From Postechiella marina (GTDB lineage Bacteria > Bacteroidota > Bacteroidia > Flavobacteriales > Flavobacteriaceae): 64,000 nt of DNA. Shown here piece after piece: positions 19,543-28,912 of the stretch (position 1 is its first letter; every line of letters begins with the position of its first letter). The DNA lies in assembly GCF_039538365.1 (NCBI RefSeq), contig NZ_BAABCA010000002.1, positions 310,001 to 374,000 of the forward strand. The letters run 5' to 3'. The translations under genes were made by a program, and so were the position numbers. The notes under the pieces are model-generated. The model was not told the origin of the DNA. It did not search any database and saw only the letters and a program-made list of their open reading frames with translations.

Positions 19543-20637
19543 TTATTTTAAAGCTTTAGATTTTTGCTTTGCAGCCTCATTACGTTCAATTTTGTGCTCT
19601 GGGCGTGTCCACTTTGGTTTTTCGCCTAAAGCTTCAAATTTAGACTCTGCAGCTTCAACTGTTTGTGGTTGTACCTTTTTAGTAAATGGCTTTTGCGGAT
19701 TTAAACCTAATAATTCAAACATTTTCATATCCTCATTTACATCAGGATTTGGTGTTGTTAACAGCTTATCTCCTGCAAAAATAGAATTTGCACCTGCAAA
19801 GAAACACATAGCTTGTCCTTCTCTAGACATTTGCGTTCTACCTGCACTTAAACGTACTTGGGTTTCTGGTAAAACAATTCTTGTGGTAGCTACCATTCTA
19901 ATCATTTCCCAAATAGAAACTGGTTTTTGATCTTCTAGTGGTGTACCCTCTACAGCAACTAATGCATTTATTGGTGTAGATTCTGGTTGCGGATTTAATG
20001 TAGAAAGCGCTACAAGCATTCCTGCTCTGTCTTCTATATTTTCGCCCATACCAATAATACCGCCACTACAAACCGTTACGTTTGTTTTACGTACATTGTC
20101 TATAGTATCTAAACGGTCTTGGTAACCACGTGTAGAAATAACTTCTTTATAATACTCTTCGCTAGAATCTAAATTATGGTTGTAAGCGTATAATCCTGCT
20201 TCTGCCAAACGTTGTGCTTGGTTTTCTGTAATCATACCTAGTGTACAACAAACTTCCATGTCTAGTTTGTTAATGGTACGTACCATTTCTAAAACTTCGT
20301 CGAACTCTTCGCCATCTTTAACATTTCGCCATGCAGCACCCATACAAACACGAGAACTCCCACTTGCTTTAGCTCTTAAAGCTTGTGCTTTTACTTGTTG
20401 TACTGGCATTAAATCGTTACCTTCTATATTGGTATGGTATCTGGCAGCTTGTGGGCAATAGCCACAATCTTCAGAACATCCGCCTGTTTTAATAGACAAT
20501 AATGTACTAACCTGTACCGTGTTTGGGTCGTGATTTTTTCTATGTATTGTAGCTGCTTCGTAAAGCAACTCCATTAATGGTTTGTTGTATATATCTAGAA
20601 TCTCTTCTTTAGTCCAATTGTGTTTAGTCTCGCTCAT
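19543..20637 (-). CDS. bioB: Biotin synthase BioB
   Basis: A radical SAM enzyme that inserts sulfur into dethiobiotin. The cluster-binding motif is in GGCSEDCGYCPQAARYH (CxxxCxxC), and auxiliary-cluster features follow (CTLGMITENQA, YNHNLDSSEEYY, SAGRTQMSREGQ). The start was set at 20637 (MSETKHNW), because the in-frame ATG seven codons upstream lies next to a -7-like TATTTTTG (20656-20663 on the minus strand) and would precede the likely transcript start. This gives 364 residues with a Lys-rich tail. No other bio gene adjoins it; a stand-alone ketoacyl synthase lies 5 kb away. Confidence 0.95.
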   Translation of the reverse strand: MSETKHNWTKEEILDIYNKPLMELLYEAATIHRKNHDPNTVQVSTLLSIKTGGCSEDCGYCPQAARYHTNIEGNDLMPVQQVKAQALRAKASGSSRVCMGAAWRNVKDGEEFDEVLEMVRTINKLDMEVCCTLGMITENQAQRLAEAGLYAYNHNLDSSEEYYKEVISTRGYQDRLDTIDNVRKTNVTVCSGGIIGMGENIEDRAGMLVALSTLNPQPESTPINALVAVEGTPLEDQKPVSIWEMIRMVATTRIVLPETQVRLSAGRTQMSREGQAMCFFAGANSIFAGDKLLTTPNPDVNEDMKMFELLGLNPQKPFTKKVQPQTVEAAESKFEALGEKPKWTRPEHKIERNEAAKQKSKALK

Positions 20638-20739
20638 TTGAAGATTTATTTTTTGCAAAAATAGTTATATCCATTTAGATTTTCTTTCTGTTACATCTAA
20701 AATATGGATATTAAATAATTGAATTTACTGAATTATTTT

Positions 20740-21981
20740 TTATTTCGACTTATTTATTAACTTAATTCCTTTTTCTAACACCTCATCTTTACCAGAAATT
20801 GTTTGATTTACAACGTATGTTGGCTCGTATAACTCGCGTGCTATGCCATTAAGATGAAACAATTTTTCGGTAGATATTCTATAACCATACGCTTGGTTTT
20901 TAAACGAAAAACTACTTACACCTCCTGCCAAGCGCTCCATTTTAGAGCCTACAATTTTACCGCGTTTTATGCCCTCGAAACCTATTGCTAGGCCTTCGCC
21001 CATACTACCTGTCCAGCGTCCAACCAAAACCACAACAGGTTTTTTATATGTTTTACCTCGTGCATGTACATACTCTACCCAACTGCGTGTAATTGCAGGA
21101 TTTACATTAGGGCTGGCTTTAGATTGCTCTAAAAACAAATGCTTTTGGTAAGGTTTAGGCGTGCTTATAAAACGCCCCATAATACCACGAGCTACATAAG
21201 AGTTGCCCCCATCTACAGTGTTTCTTAAATCTATAATAAGGCCTTTGGTATCCATTAATTTATTTAACGCTCTATCGAACTCTGTAACTAAAATATCTTT
21301 TCCTAGAGCATTATTAATTCTAATAACGCCAATATCTCCATGTTTTTTAGATGTTAAATAATAAGGCTCTGCCCTAATTTTTATGTTATCTAAATCGAAG
21401 TTTATTATTTTTTTATTTTTCAGTTTTAAGGTTAAAACACGTGGCTTGTTGTATTGTCCTGCCAAAAGTTTATTAGCTATCCACTCGCGAGCCAAGCTAT
21501 TGTTTTTATCGTTGCATTGGGTTGGAAAATTATTTATAGCTTCATTAAAATTTACACCGTTTATTTTAAGAATTTCGGCATTAATAATTTGGTTAGCCTC
21601 TTCTAATATTTGCGATTTCCACACACTAGTAACCAAAAATTTTCCTTTGGTAATAGCTGTATATACTGGTGCACTTAACCTGTAAGACGATGGTCTATTT
21701 GTATTTAAAATAACATGACTATCGTAAAACTCGTCTAGTAAATACTCGAACAATAAAACCGTATCTTCTTCTGTTTTTATATGCTTAATTTGATTTTCGT
21801 AATACTTACGAATACAATTTAAATCGACTCCTTTTTCGTTTAAATACACATAGTTTGCCTCTATATCTCCAATTATTTTATTTAAATCTTCTTTTATTTT
21901 AGAATGATTTACATAATACTGTTGTGCATAATTGTGGGTTACATTAAATACAACTAGAAAAACTACAAGTAACTTTTTCAT
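20740..21981 (-). CDS. S41-family (C-terminal processing-like) peptidase, secreted
   Basis: A 413-residue protein with a signal peptide (MKKLLVVFLVVFNVTHNYAQ). The S41 tail-specific protease core is visible in the second half: GDIGVIRINNALG, the GLIIDLRNTVDGGNSYVA strand, and PVVVLVGRWTGSMGEGLAIGFE, where the serine of GSMGE is the expected nucleophile. A PDZ-like segment (EILKINGVNFNEAINNFP) precedes the core. The substrate is unknown. Its start lies just 26 bases downstream of a perfect 25-base hairpin, which separates it from the flotillin operon. Confidence 0.83.
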   Translation of the reverse strand: MKKLLVVFLVVFNVTHNYAQQYYVNHSKIKEDLNKIIGDIEANYVYLNEKGVDLNCIRKYYENQIKHIKTEEDTVLLFEYLLDEFYDSHVILNTNRPSSYRLSAPVYTAITKGKFLVTSVWKSQILEEANQIINAEILKINGVNFNEAINNFPTQCNDKNNSLAREWIANKLLAGQYNKPRVLTLKLKNKKIINFDLDNIKIRAEPYYLTSKKHGDIGVIRINNALGKDILVTEFDRALNKLMDTKGLIIDLRNTVDGGNSYVARGIMGRFISTPKPYQKHLFLEQSKASPNVNPAITRSWVEYVHARGKTYKKPVVVLVGRWTGSMGEGLAIGFEGIKRGKIVGSKMERLAGGVSSFSFKNQAYGYRISTEKLFHLNGIARELYEPTYVVNQTISGKDEVLEKGIKLINKSK

Positions 21982-22007
21982 GAGATTTTATTTAAAATGA
22001 GCATAAA

Positions 22008-22065
22008 ATTAAAAACTCTACCTAAAACACAATAATGTTGTTGTGTTTTAGGTAGAGTTTTTAAT
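22008..22065 (-). terminator. Long perfect hairpin ending the NfeD-flotillin operon
   Basis: A perfect 25-base inverted repeat (22008-22032 with 22041-22065) with an 8-base loop, 17 bases past the flotillin stop. On the minus strand it is followed by a T-rich stretch. It also forms the upstream boundary of the S41 peptidase gene. Confidence 0.82.
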
Positions 22066-22082
22066 AGTACAATTTTTAATAG

Positions 22083-23510
22083 TTATTCTTTTGCTTTTGC
22101 ATTAGCACCATCTGTAGTTGCATTGGCATTTTCGGTTTCTATATCTTTACCTTTTAAATACTCTGGCAATTGCATACCAGCCATATTAAACATGTCTTGC
22201 AATGGTGGTACAGATTTGTACATACCCGATAAGAAATTGGCTGTAGACGATTTTCCGTCTTCGCCTCCACCACCGTTTTCCCAAACGGTAACTTTATCTA
22301 TTTTAATATTTTTAATAGCTTCGGCTTGTGTTTTAACTAATTCTGGTAACTTATCTGCAATTAATAACAATACTGCATCTTTAGAGTTGTTACCTGCTGC
22401 TTTTACAATTTGATCTAAACCTGCTGCTTGTTTTGTTAATACTTCATACAAACCTTGTGCTTCTGCTTGAGCTTTAAACAATATTGCATCTGCTTCACCT
22501 TTTGCTCGACGTCTTATTTTTTCAGCTTCAGCTTCAGCATCAATTTCAACTTTCTTTTTATCAATTTCTGCAGGTACAATAACATCTGCCATTTGAGAAG
22601 AACGCTCTCTATTTGCTCTGGCATTTTCTGCTAATTGCTCTGCAGCATAAGACTCTTCTAAGGCTTTTGCACTCTGTACTTTTTCTGATGCATTTGCTAC
22701 ACGCTCTGCTTCTGCTTCTCGCTGGCGTCGTAACGAATCGGAATTTGCTACAGCAATTTTTGCGGTATTTTCTCCTTCTACTGCTTGCGCATTTGCTGCT
22801 GCTACTTGGGTTCTCTCATCTTGCACTGCGTTAGCTTCACCAATAGATCCATCTCTGTTTTTCTCGGCAACCGATTTACGTGCTGCATTTATGGCATGCG
22901 CTGCTGCTTCTTTACCTAAAGCTTCAATATAGCCAGACTCGTCAACAATATCTGTAATATTTACATTTATTAGTTTTAAACCTACTTTCTTTAACTCGGT
23001 TTCTACACTTTGCGAAATGTTAGTTAAAAACTTGTCTCTATCGTTATTAATCTCTTCAATATCCATAGAGGCAACGACCAAACGTAACTGACCAAAAATA
23101 ATTTCTTTTGCTAATTCTTGAATATCTGGTAAACCCAAACCTAATAAACGCTCTGCTGCATTTTGCATAACACCTGGCTCTGTAGATACACCTATTGTAA
23201 ATCGAGACGGTACATTTACACGAATGTTTTGCTTAGAAAGTGCATTTATTAAATTTACCTCTATAGACATTGGTGTTAAATCTAAAAACTCGTAATCTTG
23301 AATTACTGGTAATATAAAAGCTGCACCACCATGTATACACTTGGCAGATTGGCCACCACCAACTTTACCGTAAACCACCAAAATACGATCTGAAGGACAA
23401 CGTTTATAACGCCTTATTAATATAATTAAAAATAAAAAGATAAATAAAACTGCTGCTATTACAGCAATAGGAAAACCTAAGTTTAAGGCTTGAGTAACTA
23501 GTAATGTCAT
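22083..23510 (-). CDS. Flotillin-family membrane scaffold protein
   Basis: A 475-residue flotillin. One N-terminal membrane segment (about 10-32, FPIAVIAAVLFIFLFLIILI) is followed by a basic stretch, an SPFH/band-7 domain (about 35-220, with RVNVPSRFTIGVSTEPGVMQ), and a long Ala/Glu-rich coiled coil (about 220-385) with the EAEAEKIRRRAKGEADA repeat. The tail is Gly- and Pro-rich. Flotillins organise membrane microdomains. It starts 4 bases after the stop of an NfeD-like gene, the classical NfeD-flotillin pairing. Confidence 0.93.
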   Translation of the reverse strand: MTLLVTQALNLGFPIAVIAAVLFIFLFLIILIRRYKRCPSDRILVVYGKVGGGQSAKCIHGGAAFILPVIQDYEFLDLTPMSIEVNLINALSKQNIRVNVPSRFTIGVSTEPGVMQNAAERLLGLGLPDIQELAKEIIFGQLRLVVASMDIEEINNDRDKFLTNISQSVETELKKVGLKLINVNITDIVDESGYIEALGKEAAAHAINAARKSVAEKNRDGSIGEANAVQDERTQVAAANAQAVEGENTAKIAVANSDSLRRQREAEAERVANASEKVQSAKALEESYAAEQLAENARANRERSSQMADVIVPAEIDKKKVEIDAEAEAEKIRRRAKGEADAILFKAQAEAQGLYEVLTKQAAGLDQIVKAAGNNSKDAVLLLIADKLPELVKTQAEAIKNIKIDKVTVWENGGGGEDGKSSTANFLSGMYKSVPPLQDMFNMAGMQLPEYLKGKDIETENANATTDGANAKAKE

Positions 23511-23514
23511 ATAA

Positions 23515-24084
23515 TTATTTATTTAGTTGTTCTACTATTAAAATACCGTTTGCTGTTACGTTTTTTACAGATATTACTGCACCCGATTTTAAATCGGTTT
23601 CTGAGTCTGTTAACGCTTCTAATTCTCTTAAAGCACCTTGTATACGCACATGTGCTTTACCTATAGACGAGCGTTTAGCACCTATTGTTAAATACACTTC
23701 GCCAACGCTACCAATGGCATTTTTAAAATTTAATGTGCCACTGTGGTTAAGTTTACGCATGTAAAAAAACATGGCTGCCATAACTCCCATCATTAACAAA
23801 CCACAAGTAAGCGAAATAACAATGGTTACGGGTTTAGAAAAGCCCGCGTCTAAACAAGCAATACCGCTCCACCCAAAAATGGTAAAAAAACCTACCAAAT
23901 TTTTAAAGGTTATAAATTGAAAACCAATACCGGTGTCGGTTTCTATTTCGGTATCAAGATCTAGCTCATCAACATCTCCACCCATAAAAGTTAAAACCAT
24001 GGTAATAACAAAGATAAAAGAGCCTAGTAAGGCAATGCTCCAATATACTTTTGGAAAAAGTTCTAAGTTAAAATACCACTCCAT
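23515..24084 (-). CDS. NfeD-like membrane protein with C-terminal OB fold
   Basis: A 189-residue protein with three predicted membrane segments (about 15-35, 62-80 and 85-107) and a C-terminal beta-rich domain (about 115-189: NAIGSVGEVYLTIGAKRSSIGKAHV, then SGAVISVKNVTANGILIVE) that fits the NfeD OB-fold. It lacks the serine-protease half found in long NfeD proteins. The flotillin gene follows by 4 bases, so the two are cotranscribed and probably act together in membrane organisation. Confidence 0.85.
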   Translation of the reverse strand: MEWYFNLELFPKVYWSIALLGSFIFVITMVLTFMGGDVDELDLDTEIETDTGIGFQFITFKNLVGFFTIFGWSGIACLDAGFSKPVTIVISLTCGLLMMGVMAAMFFYMRKLNHSGTLNFKNAIGSVGEVYLTIGAKRSSIGKAHVRIQGALRELEALTDSETDLKSGAVISVKNVTANGILIVEQLNK

Positions 24085-24252
24085 ACGTTTTATGCTTTAA
24101 AAATTTAACGATTTAAATGTAAGATTAATTTGGCTAACCTTTACTATGATGTTTTTAATTTTAAAATTACTTAGACCAGATTAATAGTCTTTTGTAGTTT
24201 TATATATATGTATACCAATACTCTGCTTTGTTACAAATAACCCCAAAAGTAA

Positions 24253-24283
24253 TTAGTATTTATAAAGGAATATCTTATTTTTG
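24253..24283 (+). promoter_or_regulatory. Probable promoter of the ATP-grasp gene
   Basis: TTAG (24253-24256), 19 bases, TATTTTTG (24276-24283). The -7 element is exact and the -33 element has one mismatch. It is 20 bases before the ATG at 24304. Confidence 0.55.
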
Positions 24284-24303
24284 ATTTCATCAATTTTCTA
24301 TAA

Positions 24304-25353
24304 ATGAGCCGATTTAACGATGTTAAAAGGATTAAAATCTTTTTTAAAGACCCGAACAAAAAAAGTATTTTTAAAATAATAAAAGAGGTTTTTATACTTA
24401 CTATTACCAAAAAAGAAATTCCTTTTTATTATTTTAAATATGCCTACAGAAAAAACATTACAAATTATTTAGACTACCACAGTACTAAAGAATTAACCCT
24501 TATGGGTAATAGCCATAAACTGCACAACAAAGACTTAAACCCTATAATAGAAAACAAATTGTTTTTCTCTTTTTTTTGCGAGCAAAACAATTTAAAAACC
24601 CCAAAACTAATTAGTTACAACTTTAAAACTTCTTTTTTTTACAACAACAAAACGGTACAACTAAAAAATAAAGATGCAGTAACTGCTTTTTTTAAAACTA
24701 TTTTTAAAGATACTAACGTAGAGGCCTTGTTTTTTAGACCTCCATCTGAGCAAGGAGGCAAAGGGTGTTTTAAAATAAGTAAAGCCAGTGTAAATAAAGA
24801 TATAGATAAGACTTTTGAGTTTTTAACACAGGGTACTTTTGTTCATACAGAAATTATTAAGCAGCACGATGCTATTAACAACATACATAACAAGGCTGTA
24901 AACACGTTGAGGATTATATCTATTTTAACTGAAGATAATGAGGTTGAGTTTATAGGCGGATTTTACAGATTTGGCGTTGGTAAAAGTGTGGTAGACAACG
25001 CATCGTCTGGTGGTTTTATTGTTGGTGTTAATATGGCAGACGGTACACTTAAAAAAACGGGGCATTATTTATCGGGTTATGGTGGTGCAGAAATATACGA
25101 ACACCCTGATAGTGGTTTTAAATTTGAAGGTTTTAAAATTCCATTTTACGAAGACATTTGTAACAATTTACGAGAAGCTGTAACCTTTTTACCAGATCGA
25201 TACATAGGCTGGGATATTGCCATAACCAACAACGGGCCATTAATAGTAGAGTGCAATTCGAAACCGCACTTACCTTTAAGCGATATTGCACATGGCGGTA
25301 TGCTTAATAATAAACACATGAAAACGTTGCTAAATATTGCTAAATCGAAATAA
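24304..25353 (+). CDS. Sugar-transfer-associated ATP-grasp protein
   Basis: A 349-residue protein that fits the ATPgrasp_ST family. Visible elements are the nucleotide-binding FRPPSEQGGKGCFKI, the central NTLRIISILTED and GGFYRFGVGKSVVDNASSGG, and the C-terminal metal-binding VECNSKPHLPLSD preceded by GWDIAITNNG. The family is usually found in capsule or surface-polysaccharide loci and is thought to attach an amino or carboxylic group to a sugar; here it stands alone, so the role is inferred only from the fold. It has no signal peptide. It converges on the ketoacyl synthase with 8 bases between the two stop codons. Confidence 0.82.
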   Translation: MSRFNDVKRIKIFFKDPNKKSIFKIIKEVFILTITKKEIPFYYFKYAYRKNITNYLDYHSTKELTLMGNSHKLHNKDLNPIIENKLFFSFFCEQNNLKTPKLISYNFKTSFFYNNKTVQLKNKDAVTAFFKTIFKDTNVEALFFRPPSEQGGKGCFKISKASVNKDIDKTFEFLTQGTFVHTEIIKQHDAINNIHNKAVNTLRIISILTEDNEVEFIGGFYRFGVGKSVVDNASSGGFIVGVNMADGTLKKTGHYLSGYGGAEIYEHPDSGFKFEGFKIPFYEDICNNLREAVTFLPDRYIGWDIAITNNGPLIVECNSKPHLPLSDIAHGGMLNNKHMKTLLNIAKSK

Positions 25354-25361
25354 AACTGCTT

Positions 25362-26534
25362 TTAAGCTTTTGAAAGCAAAATAGAAACTGCATTACCACC
25401 AAAGCCAACAGCATTTACCAACACATGTTTTATACTTTTTGGCAACTCTTGCTTTTCTGCAAAGGGCACACCAATAAACTCTTGATGTTGTAACATTAAT
25501 ACAGCAAACTCTAAACTTAAAGCTCCAGAAGCCCCAAAGGTATGCCCTATTTTCCATTTATTGGTGGTTAAAGCTGGGCGTTTATTGAGAAATGTTTTTT
25601 CTATAGCGTTTACCTCTGATAAATCGCCTTTTATAGTTCCTGGTGCATGCATAACAACAACATCGACATTGTCTGGATTTAAATGCCCCAGAGCCATTTT
25701 CATAGATTTTTGAAAACAAACGGCATCGCTAGAAATAGAAATATTATGTTTTAAAATCTCGGTGGCATACCCAACTCCCGTTATTACTGCCAAAGCATGT
25801 TCTTTTTTTCCTGCTTCTAAACAAGCTACAGACGCACCTTCGCCCAAAACCATAGTGTTTTGCGTTTTATTTAAATTTAGTGCTTCGCAAGGAAACTTAT
25901 CTTGATTGGTATTTAATTTAGCTCTAGAGTAAATTTTTAAAGCTTGCATTTGCGCAATGGTAAACGGTGTTAAAGGCGCTTCGCTACCACCTACTAAAAA
26001 CTTATTACACATGCCAGAATTTATCCATGCAACACCATTTAAAACAGAGTGTAACGCTGTAGAACAGGTTATGGAATGACTTATTTCTGGGCCTTCTGTT
26101 TGTAAATCGTGCGCTACCCAAGACGATATATTACCCAACGTTGTGGTTGGAGAGCTTAAGGTTTCTGTTTTGTTATTTTTTAAAAAACCTTCGTGGTAGG
26201 TTTCAAAAAGTTTTGTGGCACCACGAGAAGAACCAATATTTATTCCAAAATTATCTTGAGCTTGCCAACCGGCATCTTTTACCGCTTTTCTTGATGCGTA
26301 AAGGGTAAACAAAACCGTATTGTCTAAAGATTTATACTTATTGTCTGACTGTTTTATTTCTTCGATTTCTTTTTTGGAGTCTTTAGATATTTGAGATACT
26401 AAAACAGGCTTTTTATTGATTTCTTTTTCTGAAATGCAATGTGTATTGTTTTTATAACTGGCCCAAACATCGTTTAATGTTTTTCCTAATGGAGAAATTG
26501 ATGCTATTGCGGTAATAGATATAGGTTTAATCAT
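25362..26534 (-). CDS. Stand-alone beta-ketoacyl synthase (KAS I/II type)
   Basis: A 390-residue condensing enzyme with an intact Cys-His-His triad: the nucleophile in SITCSTALHS, the first histidine in VVMHAPGTIKGD, and the second in KIGHTFGASGALSLE. It is slightly shorter than FabF (about 410) and is not next to acyl carrier protein or fab genes, so it is unlikely to be the main fatty acid synthase. Similar isolated synthases occur near biotin genes or in aryl-polyene clusters. Neither is adjacent here, although bioB lies 5 kb upstream in coordinate terms. Substrate unknown. Confidence 0.88.
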   Translation of the reverse strand: MIKPISITAIASISPLGKTLNDVWASYKNNTHCISEKEINKKPVLVSQISKDSKKEIEEIKQSDNKYKSLDNTVLFTLYASRKAVKDAGWQAQDNFGINIGSSRGATKLFETYHEGFLKNNKTETLSSPTTTLGNISSWVAHDLQTEGPEISHSITCSTALHSVLNGVAWINSGMCNKFLVGGSEAPLTPFTIAQMQALKIYSRAKLNTNQDKFPCEALNLNKTQNTMVLGEGASVACLEAGKKEHALAVITGVGYATEILKHNISISSDAVCFQKSMKMALGHLNPDNVDVVVMHAPGTIKGDLSEVNAIEKTFLNKRPALTTNKWKIGHTFGASGALSLEFAVLMLQHQEFIGVPFAEKQELPKSIKHVLVNAVGFGGNAVSILLSKA

Positions 26535-26877
26535 AATTAGTCGTCATTATAAACATGCTTAATAACCTTCTAGTTTTTAGAAGTTTGTTTTAATCTTGTT
26601 TAGGGTTGACGTTAAGTTTGCAAATTTAAAAAATTGATGGGAATATTTTCTCCATTTCTGTTTTCTTATCTCTTATTAAATACATACCCCATTTTTTAAT
26701 TGGTTACTTATTTTATAAATGGTACTGCGTTAGGGATTGATGCGACATCCTTTTTAAAATATACAAACACCTTGTTTTTCGCTTACTTAAAACTTAGTAG
26801 TTTAGTTTATGGTTTACTTATAAATATGCCTTTTAAAAAGATATAGCGGAAAGCCCGACCCTTGTGGTAACGCCAAA
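26535..26877. other. Non-coding stretch upstream of the ketoacyl synthase
   Basis: About 340 bases without a plausible gene. It must hold the ketoacyl synthase promoter, but I find no good TAnnTTTG match. A small palindrome (CTTCTA...TAGAAG, about 26564-26580) lies some 30-46 bases before the start codon and could be an operator. Otherwise I see nothing. Confidence 0.4.
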
Positions 26878-26878
26878 A

Positions 26879-26911
26879 AAATAACCGCCATAATTAAAAT
26901 GACGGTTATTT
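26879..26911 (-). terminator. Terminator of the OmpA lipoprotein gene
   Basis: A 13-base stem with one mismatch (26879-26891 with 26899-26911), 7-base loop, followed on the minus strand by a T-run. It begins 22 bases past the stop codon. Confidence 0.75.
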
Positions 26912-26933
26912 GTGTTTTTATGTTATCTTGTTT

Positions 26934-27893
26934 TTAATTATCGTTTAACAGTTTAGACAGTTCGTCTAGTTTTGGTGTTAAGATAACTTCGATTCTTCTA
27001 TTTTTTGCTTTGCCTGCAGCGGTTTCGTTTGATGCTATTGGTGCAAACTCGCCACGACCTGCTGCGGTTAGGTTTTCGGCTTGTATTTTGGTGTTTTCGC
27101 GTAAAATATTTACAATAGATGTTGCTCGTTTTGTAGATAAATCCCAGTTACTGGTTAGTATACCATTGCCTTTGTATGGTACGTTATCTGTGTGGCCTTC
27201 TATTAAAACTGCTATGTCTGGGTTTTCGCCTAACACGCTACCTAATTGCTTAACAGCTTTTCTCCCTTCGGATCCTACTGCCCAGCTACCAGAGCCAAAT
27301 AACAACTTGTTTTCCATAGAAACATATACTTTTCCGTCGCGTTGCTCTACGGTTAAGCCTTTACCTTCAAAATCTGTCAAAGCTCTAGAAATGGCGTCTT
27401 TTAACTTGGTCATAGCTGCATCTTTGGCTGCAATAACGCTTTCTAGCTCGGCAACACGGTTAGAGCGATCTTCTAATTCTTTTTTAAGCTTTGCCAAACG
27501 CTCGTTTTCTGCTGCTAAGGCTTGTTCTTTAGCTTCTAATTGCGCTAAAAGCTCTCTGTTTTTTTTAGAGTTTGCTGCTATGGCTTTCGAGCTATTTTGC
27601 TCTAAAGCGTCGTAAGAGGCTTTTAAATTATCGTAGTTTGATTTTGTGGCGTTATAATCGGCTTGTAATTTCTCTTTGTCTGCAACTGCTTTTTCGTATA
27701 TAGATTGAAGTCTGCTAAGCTCGTTTTCTGCTTTTGTTTTTTCGTTTAACAACTTACTATTTTCGTCTGATAGTTTTCTATTTTCTGATTTTAAACGACT
27801 GTATTTATTTTCTAAATCTTTGTATACCTTTGGAGATACACACGATGCAACTAACACTAAGGTTAAGGCTAATAACGAAATTTTTTTAATCAT
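26934..27893 (-). CDS. OmpA-family lipoprotein with long coiled coil
   Basis: A 319-residue lipoprotein (lipobox LVASC, C18). A coiled coil covers about residues 22-175, rich in Lys/Glu/Leu heptads. A C-terminal OmpA-like peptidoglycan-binding domain follows (about 190-305), with DIAVLIEGHTDNVPYKGNG and the KNRRIEVILTPK end. It probably spans from the outer membrane to peptidoglycan, like Pal-type linkers. It lies 42 bases downstream of the exonuclease III gene on the same strand. Confidence 0.9.
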   Translation of the reverse strand: MIKKISLLALTLVLVASCVSPKVYKDLENKYSRLKSENRKLSDENSKLLNEKTKAENELSRLQSIYEKAVADKEKLQADYNATKSNYDNLKASYDALEQNSSKAIAANSKKNRELLAQLEAKEQALAAENERLAKLKKELEDRSNRVAELESVIAAKDAAMTKLKDAISRALTDFEGKGLTVEQRDGKVYVSMENKLLFGSGSWAVGSEGRKAVKQLGSVLGENPDIAVLIEGHTDNVPYKGNGILTSNWDLSTKRATSIVNILRENTKIQAENLTAAGRGEFAPIASNETAAGKAKNRRIEVILTPKLDELSKLLNDN

Positions 27894-27935
27894 TTTTTTA
27901 GGGTATTTTTTATTTGATTATTTTTTAGGTTGCTA

Positions 27936-28697
27936 TTATTTATCTATTTCTACTAGAATTGGACAATGGTCTGAATGTACAGCATCTGACAATATAACTG
28001 CTCTTTTTATATTTTCTTGTAATGGTTTTGCTACCATAGCATAATCTAAACGCCAACCTTTATTATTAGCTCTAGAGTTTGCCCTGTAACTCCACCAACT
28101 GTATTGTTGTTTGTCTTTATTTAAATAACGAAAAGAATCTATAAATCCGCTATCTATAAACTTACCAATCCATTCTCGCTCTACTGGTAAAAACCCTGAA
28201 ACACCTTTCATTTTTGGGTTATGAATATCTATTTCTTCGTGACAAATGTTGTAATCGCCAAGAATAACTAGGTTAGGTATGTCTTTTTTTAATGTATTAA
28301 CATACTCTTGAAACATATCCATATATTCTAACTTATGGTCTAATCGTGCTGCATTGGTTCCCGATGGTAAATACATGCTCATTACAGACACGCCATCAAA
28401 ATCTGCACGCAGGTTTCTACCTTCGAAGTCCATGGACTCAATTCCTGTGCCAAACTCGACATGGTTAGGCTCTATTTTACTTAAAATAGCCACACCGCTA
28501 TATCCTTTTTTTTGCGCACTAAACCAATAGTTGTATACATAACCAGCATCTTCAAAAACAGAAAGGTCTAACTGCTCTTTCATTGCCTTTATTTCTTGTA
28601 AACAAATAACATCTGGATTGGCGCTTTTTAACCAACCAGCAAAGTCTTTTTTTAAAGCTGCTCTTATGCCATTTACATTGTACGATATAATTTTCAT
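27936..28697 (-). CDS. xth: Exodeoxyribonuclease III
   Basis: A 253-residue AP endonuclease/3'-exonuclease of the ExoIII family. Catalytic and metal residues sit in the usual motifs: MKIISYNVNGIRAA (Asn), DVICLQEIKA (Glu), LVILGDYNICHEEID (Asp/Asn), WRLDYAMVA and the terminal VHSDHCPILVEID (Asp-His). It acts in base excision repair. It may be cotranscribed with the downstream OmpA lipoprotein gene, whose start is 42 bases away. Confidence 0.95.
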   Translation of the reverse strand: MKIISYNVNGIRAALKKDFAGWLKSANPDVICLQEIKAMKEQLDLSVFEDAGYVYNYWFSAQKKGYSGVAILSKIEPNHVEFGTGIESMDFEGRNLRADFDGVSVMSMYLPSGTNAARLDHKLEYMDMFQEYVNTLKKDIPNLVILGDYNICHEEIDIHNPKMKGVSGFLPVEREWIGKFIDSGFIDSFRYLNKDKQQYSWWSYRANSRANNKGWRLDYAMVAKPLQENIKRAVILSDAVHSDHCPILVEIDK

Positions 28698-28912
28698 GTT
28701 CTTTAAATTTTAAAGTGCTATTCTAAATTTATATAAGAATAACATTTTGTAGATTGTTTTATTATAAGCAGGAAACTAAAACCAGCTAATAGTAATGTGT
28801 CTTAGTTTTAGCTAAAATAAATAATACGTTACTTTTACACTATTATTATAACGTGCAATTAACAAAATCTATCAACAAAATATTTTATACTTTTTACAGT
28901 TTTATTATCTCA

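Noticed and set aside
22613..22834. Leu-rich open frame opposite the flotillin coiled coil
   Set aside because: It is the complement of Ala/Glu-rich codons in flotillin, not a membrane protein.
26564..26580. Small palindrome as a defined operator of the ketoacyl synthase
   Set aside because: Six-base arms are too short to call in AT-rich DNA; it is noted only in the non-coding stretch entry.
28853..28912. Longer N-terminus from a GTG for the large outer-membrane protein
   Set aside because: It would place 20 extra residues before a clear signal peptide starting at 28913.
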